From UBA7672 sp040398465 (GTDB lineage: Bacteria > Pseudomonadota > Alphaproteobacteria > Caulobacterales > Hyphomonadaceae): a DNA stretch of 64,000 nucleotides. The DNA lies in assembly GCA_040398465.1 (NCBI GenBank), contig JBBAUA010000014.1, positions 1 through 64,000 of the forward strand. Direction: 5' to 3'. This document shows positions 9,337 to 17,848 of this stretch, one piece after another (within the stretch, counting starts at the first letter, position 1; each line of letters begins with the position of its first letter). The position numbers and the translations under genes were made by a program. Below the pieces are notes generated by a model that worked only from the letters and a program-made list of their open reading frames with translations, made no database searches and was not told the DNA's origin.

Positions 9337-10509
9337 CTAGAACGATTTCGGCATGCCCAGCACATGCGTCGCCACATGGCTGAGGATCAGGTTGGTCGAG
9401 ATCGGCGCCACCTGGTAGAGCCGCGTCTCGCGGAACTTCCGCTCGATGTCGTACTCTTCCGCAAAGCCGAACCCGCCATGCGTCTGCACGCAGACGTCGG
9501 CGGCATACCAGCTCGCTTCCGACGCCGTCATCTTCGCCATGTTGGCCTCCGAACCGCACGGCTCGCCAGCCTCAAACAGCTGGGCCGCATGATCCACCAT
9601 CAGCCCCGCTGCCGTCACCTGCACATGCGCCCGCGCGATCGGGAACTGCACGCCCTGGTTCGCACCGATCGGCCCGCCGAACACGGACCGCTCCTTCGCA
9701 TAAGCCGAGGCGCGATCAACGAAGAACTTCCCGTCGCCGATACACTCCGCCGCGATGAGAATGCGCTCCGCATTCATCCCGTCGATGATGTACTTGAACC
9801 CCGCCCCCTCACGTCCGATCAGGTTATCAGCCGGCACTTCCATGTCGTCGAAGAACAGCTCCGTCGTCGCATGGTTCAACATCGTGCGCACCGGCTTGAT
9901 CGTCAGCCCCCCCTTCTTGTCTGGGGTGCCCTTCGCCTCCCGCATGTCGACCAGCAGGACGCTCATCCCGTCCGACGTCTTTCCCGCATCATCGCGCGGA
10001 GACGTCCGGCACAGCAGCACCATCAGGTCCGAATGCTCAGCCCGGCTGATCCAGATCTTCGACCCGTTGACCACATACTTGTCGCCCACACGCTTCGCGA
10101 ACGTCTGTATCCGCGTCGTGTCCGTACCGCTCGTCGGCTCGGTCACGCCAAACGCCTGTAGCCTGATCTCGCCGCTCGCCACCTTCGGCAGCCAGCGCTC
10201 TTTCTGCGCCTCGCTGCCATGCCGCAGCAGCGTCCCCATCGTGTACATCTGCGCATGACACGCCGCGCCATTGGCCCCCGACCGATGGATTTCCTCCAGC
10301 ACCGCACACGCCGCCGACAGCCCCAGCCCCGCGCCGCCATATTGCTCCGGTATCAGCACCGACAGCCACCCCGCCTCGGTCAGCGCCGTCACGAACTCCG
10401 TCGGATACGCCCGCTCGCGATCCAGCGCCCGCCAGTACGGCCCCGGAAAACGCGCGCACAACTTGCGCACCGCTTCGCGAATCTCAGGATGTGTCTCAGC
10501 CTTGCTCAT
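9337..10509 (-). CDS. Acyl-CoA dehydrogenase
   Basis: This 390-residue protein has the full three-domain acyl-CoA dehydrogenase layout. FAD/substrate motifs include AFGVTEPTSGTDTTR, VNGSKIWIS, the RSVFGGPIGANQ segment and HGGFGFAEEYDIER near residue 345, where the glutamate pair matches the catalytic-base position of many family members. It should oxidise an acyl-CoA to the enoyl-CoA with FAD and pass electrons to ETF. No membrane segment or signal is seen. It sits between a GST-fold gene (34 nt upstream) and the CitE-like lyase gene (14 nt downstream). The chain length of the substrate cannot be read from sequence. Confidence 0.92.
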   Translation of the reverse strand: MSKAETHPEIREAVRKLCARFPGPYWRALDRERAYPTEFVTALTEAGWLSVLIPEQYGGAGLGLSAACAVLEEIHRSGANGAACHAQMYTMGTLLRHGSEAQKERWLPKVASGEIRLQAFGVTEPTSGTDTTRIQTFAKRVGDKYVVNGSKIWISRAEHSDLMVLLCRTSPRDDAGKTSDGMSVLLVDMREAKGTPDKKGGLTIKPVRTMLNHATTELFFDDMEVPADNLIGREGAGFKYIIDGMNAERILIAAECIGDGKFFVDRASAYAKERSVFGGPIGANQGVQFPIARAHVQVTAAGLMVDHAAQLFEAGEPCGSEANMAKMTASEASWYAADVCVQTHGGFGFAEEYDIERKFRETRLYQVAPISTNLILSHVATHVLGMPKSF

Positions 10510-10543
10510 GTCGTCAGTCTGCGGCGCCCGTCGGCATTCGTCA

Positions 10544-11548
10544 TCAGCCTTTCAGTCCGGCAAGGCATCCGGTCCGCTCCAGCAACGGATCAAGCTCGGC
10601 CTTGGCCTGAGCCGGAAGCCCCGCATACATCCGCCGCAGCGTCTCGAGACATTTCACCTGATACTTGAAGGCGCCCTGCTCATAAGGCATGCCCAGCGCT
10701 GAAAAGCTGAACGTCTCCTTGCCGGCCGACACCGCCTGCGCATTTGCGATCAGGAACGGGAAATACACCTCGCCCGCAAACACCAGCAGCTTCTCCACCA
10801 CCGGCCCCCGCGCCTCGCCCAGTCCGCGCCAGGCGCCTTCCAGCCCCGACAGATCGTCCATCTGCTCCAGCCAGCGGAAGGTCAGCGGCGCGATCTTCCG
10901 CATCAGCCGCTCCGGCGTCGGATCGGACGCCAGCTGTGAGAACTGTCCCATCCACGCAAACTCCGCGAGCGACGGCCGCGATCCAAACCAGAACTGCGAG
11001 ACCGTGCACTGCTCCTCCAGAATCGCGCATAGCCGCCGCATCGTTTCCTCGATCAAGGGCGCATTGCCGGGCGTGCACCCGACAAGCGCCATGCGCCCCG
11101 TCTGGCGCGCCCGGAAGAAATCCGCGAACGCCTGTATCTGCTCCATCCCGCCGCCGCGGTGGCGATCATAGGAAAGCCAGCGCGACACAGCCTCCTGATC
11201 CTCCTCGTAGAACCAGCGATAGTGGAACATCAGCTTCGTCGCCCACTCATCGCCCATGTCCTCCAGCAGGCAGGCCAGAAACCTGTCCGCCTCATCCACC
11301 GGTACGATGCCGCGCTCCGCATGGCGTTGCTCGAGTTCAAAGATCATCGGCGTCGAGTCATTGCGCCATTCCCCGCCGGGATACTGGATCACCGGGATCA
11401 CAGGGGCCTTCACGTTTGCGAACACGGACTCCATGTTCGCCCCGAGCGGCTCCCAGACATGGGGCAGGCGGCGATACCTCATGATCGCCCGCATCTTCAT
11501 CGAGTAGGGCGAGCCAAGCCCGCCAATGATCCGATAATGTCCCGCCAC
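10544..11548 (-). CDS. Glutathione S-transferase-fold protein
   Basis: A 334-residue protein beginning HYRIIGGLGSPYSMKMRAI, which fits the first strand and helix of a GST N-terminal thioredoxin fold with Ser/Tyr in the active-site loop rather than Cys. PVIQYPGGEWRNDSTPMI matches the cis-proline and glutathione gamma-glutamyl site. The helical C-terminal half is longer than usual. The GTG at 11548 is favoured because GGGGAG stands six bases upstream; the frame extends further but overlaps the divergent thiolase gene. It is the first gene of the acyl-CoA operon, so a role in handling an electrophilic or glutathione-linked intermediate is possible but not shown. Confidence 0.7.
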   Translation of the reverse strand: MAGHYRIIGGLGSPYSMKMRAIMRYRRLPHVWEPLGANMESVFANVKAPVIPVIQYPGGEWRNDSTPMIFELEQRHAERGIVPVDEADRFLACLLEDMGDEWATKLMFHYRWFYEEDQEAVSRWLSYDRHRGGGMEQIQAFADFFRARQTGRMALVGCTPGNAPLIEETMRRLCAILEEQCTVSQFWFGSRPSLAEFAWMGQFSQLASDPTPERLMRKIAPLTFRWLEQMDDLSGLEGAWRGLGEARGPVVEKLLVFAGEVYFPFLIANAQAVSAGKETFSFSALGMPYEQGAFKYQVKCLETLRRMYAGLPAQAKAELDPLLERTGCLAGLKG

Positions 11549-11710
11549 CTGCGTCTCCCCGTGCTTCGGCTGTCCGCATGAATTCACCGGCAGGACAGCC
11601 TGCCCCGATACGAACCTTCCGGCCGCGAACGTCAAGTCGGCGCGAAAGTCCCGGCGGTTGTGTCCCACGCGCTCGCCGCTATGTTGCCCGCGCTTCCAGA
11701 GGATTCCCGC

Positions 11711-12919
11711 ATGACCAAGCTCCGCCGCGCCGCCATTGTCAGCCCACTCCGCACAGCGGTGGGCAAGTTCCAGGGCGCGCTCGCGCCGATGCAGGCAGGC
11801 GATCTCGGCGCGGTCATCCTCAAGGCCCTCGTTGAGCGCACGAAAATCGACCCCGAACGCATCGACGACGTGGTCTTCGCGCAAGGCTATCCTTCTGGTG
11901 AAGCCCCCTGCGTCGCCCGCTGGTCAGCCCTCGCGGCAGACCTACCCATCTCCGTCCCCGGCTACCAGCTTGATCGCCGCTGCGGCTCTGGCCTCCAGTC
12001 GATCATCGACGCCGCCATGTTCGTCCAGACAGGCGCAGCCGATGTCGTGGTCGCCGGCGGCGTCGAAAGCATGACCAACGTCGAATACTATTCCACCGAC
12101 ATGCGCTCTGGCGCCCGCGCCGGCTCCGTCACGATGCATGACCGCCTGCAGCGCGGCCGCGTCATGTCACAACCCATCAGCCGCTTCGGCGTCATCACCG
12201 GCATGATCGAAACCGCCGAGAACCTCGCCAAGGACTACCAGATCGGCCGCGAAGAGTGCGACGAGTATGCCGCGCGCAGCCAGCAACGCGCCGCCGCCGC
12301 ATGGAAGGCCGGCAAGTTCGACAACGAACTCGTCCCCGTCGCCGTACCGCAGAAGAAGGGCGACCCCATCATCTTCAGGATGGACGAAGGCGTCCGCGGC
12401 GACGCCACCGCCGCCTCGCTCGGCGCCCTCAAGGCTATCGAGAAGGGCGGGGTGGTTACCGCCGGCAACGCCTCGCAACAGAACGACGCGGCAGCCGCCT
12501 GTCTTGTTGTTGCCGAAGACAAGCTGGAAGAACTCGGCCTCGAGCCGATGGGCTGGTTCGTCGGCTGGGCCGCTGCCGGCGTCGAACCGTCCCGCATGGG
12601 CATCGGCCCCGTTCCCGCCGTCGAACGCCTGTTCGCCCGCACCGGCCTCAAGTGGAAGGACATCGACCTCGTCGAACTCAACGAAGCCTTCGCCCCGCAA
12701 GTCCTTGCCGTCCTCAAAGGCTGGAACTGGAACGATGCCGACAAGCTCAACGTCAACGGCTCCGGCATCTCGCTCGGTCACCCCATCGGCGCCACGGGCG
12801 GCCGCATCCTCGCCAACCTGATGAATGAACTCCAGCGCCGCGAAGCCCGCTACGGCCTCGAAACCATGTGCATCGGCGGCGGCCAGGGCATAGCGGCGGT
12901 ATTCGAACGCGCGGCATAA
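11711..12919 (+). CDS. Acetyl-CoA C-acyltransferase (thiolase)
   Basis: A 402-residue thiolase with all active-site motifs: nucleophile Cys91 in DRRCGSGLQS, NEAFAPQ, the GHPIGATGGR histidine loop near residue 357, and the C-terminal CIGGGQG cysteine. It should carry out thiolytic cleavage of 3-ketoacyl-CoA or the reverse condensation. The ATG at 11711 follows AGAGGA and fits the family N-terminus (RRAAIVSPLRTAVG). It is divergent from the GST/acyl-CoA dehydrogenase operon with 162 bp between starts, so a shared control region is likely. Confidence 0.95.
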   Translation: MTKLRRAAIVSPLRTAVGKFQGALAPMQAGDLGAVILKALVERTKIDPERIDDVVFAQGYPSGEAPCVARWSALAADLPISVPGYQLDRRCGSGLQSIIDAAMFVQTGAADVVVAGGVESMTNVEYYSTDMRSGARAGSVTMHDRLQRGRVMSQPISRFGVITGMIETAENLAKDYQIGREECDEYAARSQQRAAAAWKAGKFDNELVPVAVPQKKGDPIIFRMDEGVRGDATAASLGALKAIEKGGVVTAGNASQQNDAAAACLVVAEDKLEELGLEPMGWFVGWAAAGVEPSRMGIGPVPAVERLFARTGLKWKDIDLVELNEAFAPQVLAVLKGWNWNDADKLNVNGSGISLGHPIGATGGRILANLMNELQRREARYGLETMCIGGGQGIAAVFERAA

Positions 12920-13204
12920 TAGTGCTTGCCTCCCGCAGTCGCAACGCGATCGGGGAAGGTGGCATGCATGCTCTTGGCGCGCATGACGGCACGCCCAGGG
13001 TCGACACGCACATCCCGACAACAGGCTCGCGCGTTTGTTCCTGACAGCGTCCACGCGCGATAACTCTGCACGCGCCTGACCCGGGCGAATGTATTCAATA
13101 GACCCTGGCTCGACGCCGCAGGGATAGCCTCTCAGCGCGCGATCAACAGTTGACGTCTCCACAATCCCTGTGAGGATATAAGCATAAACCAGTAAGCGTG
13201 GCGT

Positions 13205-14155
13205 ATGCAAATCCTCGGGGGGCTCGCAGGGAAGGGAAGCTGGCTGCGCGCCTTGCTCGTCGCCCTCGTTTGCACCGCCCTGGGCTATCTCACCCGCCTT
13301 GCAATTGATGCGTTCATTCCCGGCCAGGTGCCATTCGTCACCTTCTTTCCTGCCGTGATGGCCGCCTCGCTCATCGGTGGGATTCGCTCCGGCGTCGTCG
13401 CCGTCGCGCTCTCCACGCCACTCGCCCTGGTGGCGTTCGGCTACTTCCCGATCGCGACCACGGCGATCTGGCTCGTGCTCGCTTCTGTCGTCGCCATCGG
13501 CTGCGGTCTCGCCCATGAATTGCGTACACGGTTGCAGGTCGAACGCGACGAACTCGCCCGCACCAAGCAAAAGCTCGAACTCGTCATCCGCGAACAGACC
13601 CATCGCGCCAAGAACACCTTCGCCATTCTCAGCGCGCTCGCCCAGCAATCCGCCAAGGGCGCCACTAATGTCGAGGAATTCCGCGACCGCCTGACCGAGC
13701 GTGTCCGCGCCCTCTCATCCGCCTACAACCTGATGTCGACCACCGACGCCGACGCGCCGGTCCACCTCGACAAGCTCGTCAGCCTTTCGCTCGGCCCCTT
13801 CACCGAAAGCTTCGGCCAGCGTCTGCGCATCGTCGGCGGCCCCACGATCGCCATCGCCCCCTCGGCCGCGATCCCGCTGGCCCTCTGCCTGCACGAGCTT
13901 GCCACCAACGCGGTCAAGTACGGGGCGCTGTCGTCTTCCACCGGTGAAGTCAGGTGCGACTGGGCGCATGTTGATGGCGGTCTCTGCCTGCTTCGCTGGA
14001 CAGAGTCCGGCGGCCCCGCCGTCGACAAGCCGCGTCAGTCCGGCTTCGGCACGCGCATGATCGGCGCAGCCCTCAACGGCGTGCCGGGCGGATCTGCGGT
14101 GATGAAGTTCGAACGCGACGGCGTCCGTTGCGAACTCGCTTTCGCGCCGGCCTGA
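13205..14155 (+). CDS. Membrane sensor histidine kinase of the HWE/HisKA_2 type
   Basis: A 316-residue protein. Three to four hydrophobic segments fill residues 14-105 and resemble the DUF4118 sensor membrane domain. A short linker helix leads to the H-box REQTHRAKN with phospho-acceptor His133, then HELATNAVKYGALS (N-box) and WTESGGP plus GFGTRMI. The Arg/Asn after the histidine, the N-box form and the WxE signature are those of HWE-family kinases. No PAS or receiver domain is attached and no response regulator is adjacent, so its partner is elsewhere; the single-receiver protein at 40554 is a formal candidate only. A TTGACG hexamer at 13150-13155 could be part of its promoter. Confidence 0.87.
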   Translation: MQILGGLAGKGSWLRALLVALVCTALGYLTRLAIDAFIPGQVPFVTFFPAVMAASLIGGIRSGVVAVALSTPLALVAFGYFPIATTAIWLVLASVVAIGCGLAHELRTRLQVERDELARTKQKLELVIREQTHRAKNTFAILSALAQQSAKGATNVEEFRDRLTERVRALSSAYNLMSTTDADAPVHLDKLVSLSLGPFTESFGQRLRIVGGPTIAIAPSAAIPLALCLHELATNAVKYGALSSSTGEVRCDWAHVDGGLCLLRWTESGGPAVDKPRQSGFGTRMIGAALNGVPGGSAVMKFERDGVRCELAFAPA

Positions 14156-14157
14156 AC

Positions 14158-15474
14158 CTACTTCTCGGGATAGGACGCGGTGTTGGCCCGATCGCCCGAC
14201 CAGATCGCCCCGCCATCCAGCGGATAGGACGCCACGACCTGAGCCTCGAGGTTCACGTGCTTCTGGCCCTTCACTTCGAACAGCGCCTCGAAGTCGCCCT
14301 CCGCCGGCGTCTTCTGCGCAACGCGCGCCAGCCGGTCGAGCTGCGTCACGGCCTCCGCCACGCCCATGACAGCAGTGTCGCGTGATCCGGAAAGGATGGC
14401 GATGCGATTGCCTGTCGGCCCCTCGAACGATGAGAAGAACCCATAGTCGCGATACATCTGGTCCCCGGGCGCCGCCAGAAACGCCTCGCTGTTATAGGTC
14501 TTGCCCGATTTGCGATCGACGATCTGGTCATAGCTCTCGCCCAGCGCAAACCGCGACGACGAGAACACCGGATCGCGCAGCGGCCCCAGCCCGCTCAGCA
14601 GGCCGACATAGATGATGTCGTTCGTCTTCATCCGGTCGGGCGTCAGCTCCGAGGCCAGTGTCACCTGAACATCCCGCCCCTCGCGCAGCAGCGGCGCAAG
14701 GTCAGCCAGCGCAAACGCAGCCGACGCCGGCAGGTATTGCATGGCGACGTCCGAATACGTCTCGATGCTCTCAGGATTGCCCCGCTGGGCCGAGACAAGG
14801 TCTTCCTTGTTGTTGATCGCAAAGTCGCGGATCAGGCGTTTCAGCACCACGCGATCCTCGTACTCGCCGAACATGTAGTAGTCACCGACGACGATCAGCA
14901 GCGGCCGCTCGCTCGCCGCGATCTCGCTCCAGATCCCGGTGTCGGCCAGGCGCTGTTGGCTGGCTGCGGGCCGCCCGGCCAGCATGCTCCACGCCACGAT
15001 GTTCCCGCCGATCGCCAGCACGGCCACGCAGGCGGCAACCAGCCCCCAGCTCATCTTGCGGCGGGCAGAGGTCGCGACCATCTCCTCGGCAACCGGGGTC
15101 TCCACTTCGGTGGCATCGGCCGCGTTCGGGTTAATGCCGACGATACGGTAGTCACCCCTGGGGATGTCCAGCCGCACGCCAGCCGGCGCACCGTTCCGAA
15201 GGTAGAATTCGTCCAGCCGCTTGCGCAGCCGATGAATGTAGACCCGGGCGACGGGATCATCGCGCATCGCCTCGGCGTCGCTCTTCCCGAACACGGCAAG
15301 GGCAATTTCCGCCTCTTTCGGCGGCCGCCCATCAGCAGAACGCAGGGCCAGAAAGTCGAACAGCTCAAGCAGCCGGCCCGACTGCCCCAGCACACCGGAC
15401 TCGCGCACGCGCGCGATCTCCGCGGTGGTTGCGGGATCGAGCGGGGCGGTCGGTTCTGTGGGCGTAACGCTCAT
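14158..15474 (-). CDS. Membrane-anchored winged-helix regulator (Trans_reg_C-like)
   Basis: A 438-residue protein. Residues about 20-110 form a winged-helix domain with the pattern EAEIALAVFGKS, DDPVARVYIHRLRKRL and IPRGDYRIV, a form common in one-component regulators of alphaproteobacteria. One membrane helix follows at about residues 140-162 (SWGLVAACVAVLAIGGNIVAW), leaving a C-terminal domain of about 275 residues on the other side of the membrane. That domain is not recognised; it holds VVGDYYMFGEY and a YDQIVDR segment. The topology resembles CadC/ToxR. ATG 15474 is used; an in-frame GTG at 15510 is possible. The gene is convergent with the kinase gene, only 2 nt apart. Confidence 0.7.
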   Translation of the reverse strand: MSVTPTEPTAPLDPATTAEIARVRESGVLGQSGRLLELFDFLALRSADGRPPKEAEIALAVFGKSDAEAMRDDPVARVYIHRLRKRLDEFYLRNGAPAGVRLDIPRGDYRIVGINPNAADATEVETPVAEEMVATSARRKMSWGLVAACVAVLAIGGNIVAWSMLAGRPAASQQRLADTGIWSEIAASERPLLIVVGDYYMFGEYEDRVVLKRLIRDFAINNKEDLVSAQRGNPESIETYSDVAMQYLPASAAFALADLAPLLREGRDVQVTLASELTPDRMKTNDIIYVGLLSGLGPLRDPVFSSSRFALGESYDQIVDRKSGKTYNSEAFLAAPGDQMYRDYGFFSSFEGPTGNRIAILSGSRDTAVMGVAEAVTQLDRLARVAQKTPAEGDFEALFEVKGQKHVNLEAQVVASYPLDGGAIWSGDRANTASYPEK

Positions 15475-15782
15475 GTAACGTCCGGAAATCCAGCCCTTGC
15501 TGTACCGCACCGACAGCGCCCGAGTCTCGGTCCGGAGACTTCACGTTGTAGGTACGGCTGCCATTCGCGGCGGCTGCGGCAGCCTTCACACACCCCAGTC
15601 CGATGCGTCAATCCAGGCGAGGTTCCGCAACGACTGCTGTTCGGACGCAGGCAAATTCTTGCAGAGGTTGAATGTCTTGCAGCGTCAGCCAGCCCGTTCG
15701 ACGCGTTTGGATGATTGTAGCCTATACCGGCCAGCACCAGGTTACTGGGCCGCATCCCTATGGTCGGCGCGCTCCTGCGAGC
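15475..15782. promoter_or_regulatory. Intergenic region with an inverted repeat upstream of the winged-helix gene
   Basis: A 308-bp stretch without a convincing gene. It contains a perfect 6-bp-arm inverted repeat, AGTCTC at 15523-15528 and GAGACT at 15535-15540 with six bases between, about 50 bp before the 15474 start. This is a reasonable place for an operator. Nothing else was recognised; the TetR gene ends at its far side, and no T-tract hairpin was seen for it. Confidence 0.3.
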
Positions 15783-16487
15783 CTAGTCACCTTCGGGCAG
15801 AGGCGGCGGATACTTCGCCTTGTCCTTGCCGAGCTGCCGCGCGATCAGGTCCTCCCGCATCGTCTGGAGCGTCCACGACACATTGTCGCCGACGCGAGGG
15901 CTCGGATAGGTGAAGGTGTTGATCGCCAGCGCCCGCGTCGCCATCGCCACCGTGCCGGTGAGACCGTGCAACTCGCGCGTCGCCTTGAGCCCCGCCTCGC
16001 GCGCGATCCGGCTGACCATCCGCACATAGTCCTCCGATATCGCACTCATCATCGGCGTTACCGCATCGCGGATTTCCGGGTCGCTTCGCGAGCCGATCCT
16101 GATCTCGTTCAGGGCCATGCCCTCAGGCATGCGCTGGGTGATCACCGACAGGTCCATGATCGCGCGATAGCGGTCCAGTCCGGGCGGAACCTTTGCGACT
16201 TCTTCCGCACGATACTGGTTCAGCGTCTCGTACGCATACTCAACCGTCGCAATGATGAGCGCCTGTCGCGTCGGAAAGTGGTGCATCATCGCCCCGCGGC
16301 TGACGCCCGCCAGGTCCGCCACGCGAATGTTCGTCACGGCGCCATAGCCTGACGTGTCGAGGCACTGGACGGTGGCTTCGAGAATCTGTCGACGGGTTGC
16401 AGCCGAGCGTTCGGCGTTCTTGCGCCGCTCGCGCCTGTTCGGCGCGCCGCCCTGATCGTCGTCTATGGTGCGGGTGGCATCCGCCAT
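15783..16487 (-). CDS. TetR family transcriptional regulator
   Basis: A 234-residue protein with a TetR DNA-binding domain at about residues 25-75: TRRQILEATVQCL, then IRVADLAGVSRGAMMHHFPTRQAL, a good TetR helix-turn-helix. The C-terminal ligand/dimer domain is not recognisable. The ATG at 16487 was preferred over upstream starts because the basic N-terminal arm begins shortly after it. It is divergent from the serine hydrolase gene (starts 134 bp apart); an inverted repeat GCTCTCTG/CAGAGAGC at 16492-16499 and 16544-16551 lies between them. TetR regulators often control the divergent neighbour, so regulation of the hydrolase is likely but inferred. Confidence 0.88.
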   Translation of the reverse strand: MADATRTIDDDQGGAPNRRERRKNAERSAATRRQILEATVQCLDTSGYGAVTNIRVADLAGVSRGAMMHHFPTRQALIIATVEYAYETLNQYRAEEVAKVPPGLDRYRAIMDLSVITQRMPEGMALNEIRIGSRSDPEIRDAVTPMMSAISEDYVRMVSRIAREAGLKATRELHGLTGTVAMATRALAINTFTYPSPRVGDNVSWTLQTMREDLIARQLGKDKAKYPPPLPEGD

Positions 16488-16621
16488 GTCAGCTCTCTGA
16501 GCGCTCCGGACCTGTCCCATCGCCATCATCGGCAACATGGAGCCAGAGAGCAACCGCGCGCTACGGTTTGCATGGGCCGAATGGCGCGCTAAAGCTGCGG
16601 CAAAGCGATCAGGGAGTTCAC

Positions 16622-17845
16622 ATGGGCGCGATTGAGCGGGTCGATCCGGCAGAAGCCGGTCTGAATGCTGAGCGGCTCAAGCGCATTCCGGCGTATTTCG
16701 ACACCTATATCCGGAAGCGGAAACTGCCGTGCGTTGCGGCTCTGGTGGCGCGGGGCGGGCAGGTGGCGCACTTGTCGTTCCAGGGCTCCACCGAGATGGG
16801 TGGCGGCCGGCCAATCGGTGCGGACACGATCTATCGGATCTATTCGATGACCAAGCCGGTCACGTCGGTCGCAGCGATGATGCTGTTCGAAGAGGGCGCG
16901 CTGCGCCTTGATCACGAGGTCTATCGCTATATCCCGGAATTCCAGGACGTCATGGTGATGGGAGAGGATGGCCAGCTGCACAAGCCGGCGCGCGCCATGA
17001 CCGTTCGCGACCTGTTTCTGCACACCTCGGGCCTCACCTATTCCTTCATCGTCCAGACTCCGGTCGATGCGATCTATCGCAAGCGCAAGCTCGAATACTC
17101 GAACTGGGATGGCGATCTCAAATCCTTCTGCGAAGCACTTGCCCAGGCGCCGCTCGTCTTCTCGCCCGGCGACAGGTGGAACTATTCCAACTCGACAGAT
17201 GTGCTCGGCCGCGTTGTCGAGGTCGCGTCAGGCATGAGCCTCGACCGCTTCTTCCAGACCCGCATCTTCAGCCCGCTCGGCATGAAGGACACGGGCTTCC
17301 ACGTGCCGACCGAAAGCATCGACCGGCTCATGGCCTGCTACGCCCGCAATCCCGACACCGGCGTGATCTCGATGAACGATGGCGCGGGCGCCGCGAGTCG
17401 CTATGCCACTGCGCCAAACGTCTTCTCAGGCGGCGGGGGGCTCGCCTCCACCATCGGCGACTATTTCCGCTTCTGCCTGATGCTGGCCGGCGGCGGCGAA
17501 CTTGATGGCGTGCGCATTCTTTCACCGAAGACGCTCGAATTCATGACCATGAACCACCTGCCGGGCAACAAGACGCTCAAGGACATGGGCGACAAGACAT
17601 TCTCGGAATCGCGCATGGACGGTTCCGGCTTCGGCCTCGGCTGGGCCGTGACGACGGACGTGGTCGCCACCACACAACCCGGTTCGGTCGGCACCTACTC
17701 GTGGGGCGGCATGGCGTCCACCTTCTTCTGGATCGACCCGGTCGAAGACATCATCGCCATCCAGATGACGCAGCTGATGCCCTCCGGCGCCTATCCCATC
17801 CGCCCCCAGCTGCAGCAGCTCGTCTACGCCGCGATCGACGACTAG
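16622..17845 (+). CDS. Serine beta-lactamase-fold hydrolase (class C / esterase EstB-like)
   Basis: A 407-residue protein of the Beta-lactamase (PF00144) family. SMTK gives the SxxK nucleophile Ser75 and Lys78; YSN at 188-190 is the YxN motif; a WGGMAST segment near residue 362 takes the place of the KTG box. There is no signal peptide, so it is probably cytoplasmic and more likely an esterase, lactonase or D-aminopeptidase than a resistance enzyme. The ATG at 16622 follows an AGGGAG site. It is divergent from the TetR gene and convergent with kynureninase, leaving only 3 nt between stops. Confidence 0.88.
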   Translation: MGAIERVDPAEAGLNAERLKRIPAYFDTYIRKRKLPCVAALVARGGQVAHLSFQGSTEMGGGRPIGADTIYRIYSMTKPVTSVAAMMLFEEGALRLDHEVYRYIPEFQDVMVMGEDGQLHKPARAMTVRDLFLHTSGLTYSFIVQTPVDAIYRKRKLEYSNWDGDLKSFCEALAQAPLVFSPGDRWNYSNSTDVLGRVVEVASGMSLDRFFQTRIFSPLGMKDTGFHVPTESIDRLMACYARNPDTGVISMNDGAGAASRYATAPNVFSGGGGLASTIGDYFRFCLMLAGGGELDGVRILSPKTLEFMTMNHLPGNKTLKDMGDKTFSESRMDGSGFGLGWAVTTDVVATTQPGSVGTYSWGGMASTFFWIDPVEDIIAIQMTQLMPSGAYPIRPQLQQLVYAAIDD

Positions 17846-17848
17846 CGC

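Noticed and set aside
12167..13648. A 493-codon minus-strand frame spanning thiolase, the spacer and the kinase start
   Set aside because: It runs across two convincing genes on the other strand and shows no family features.
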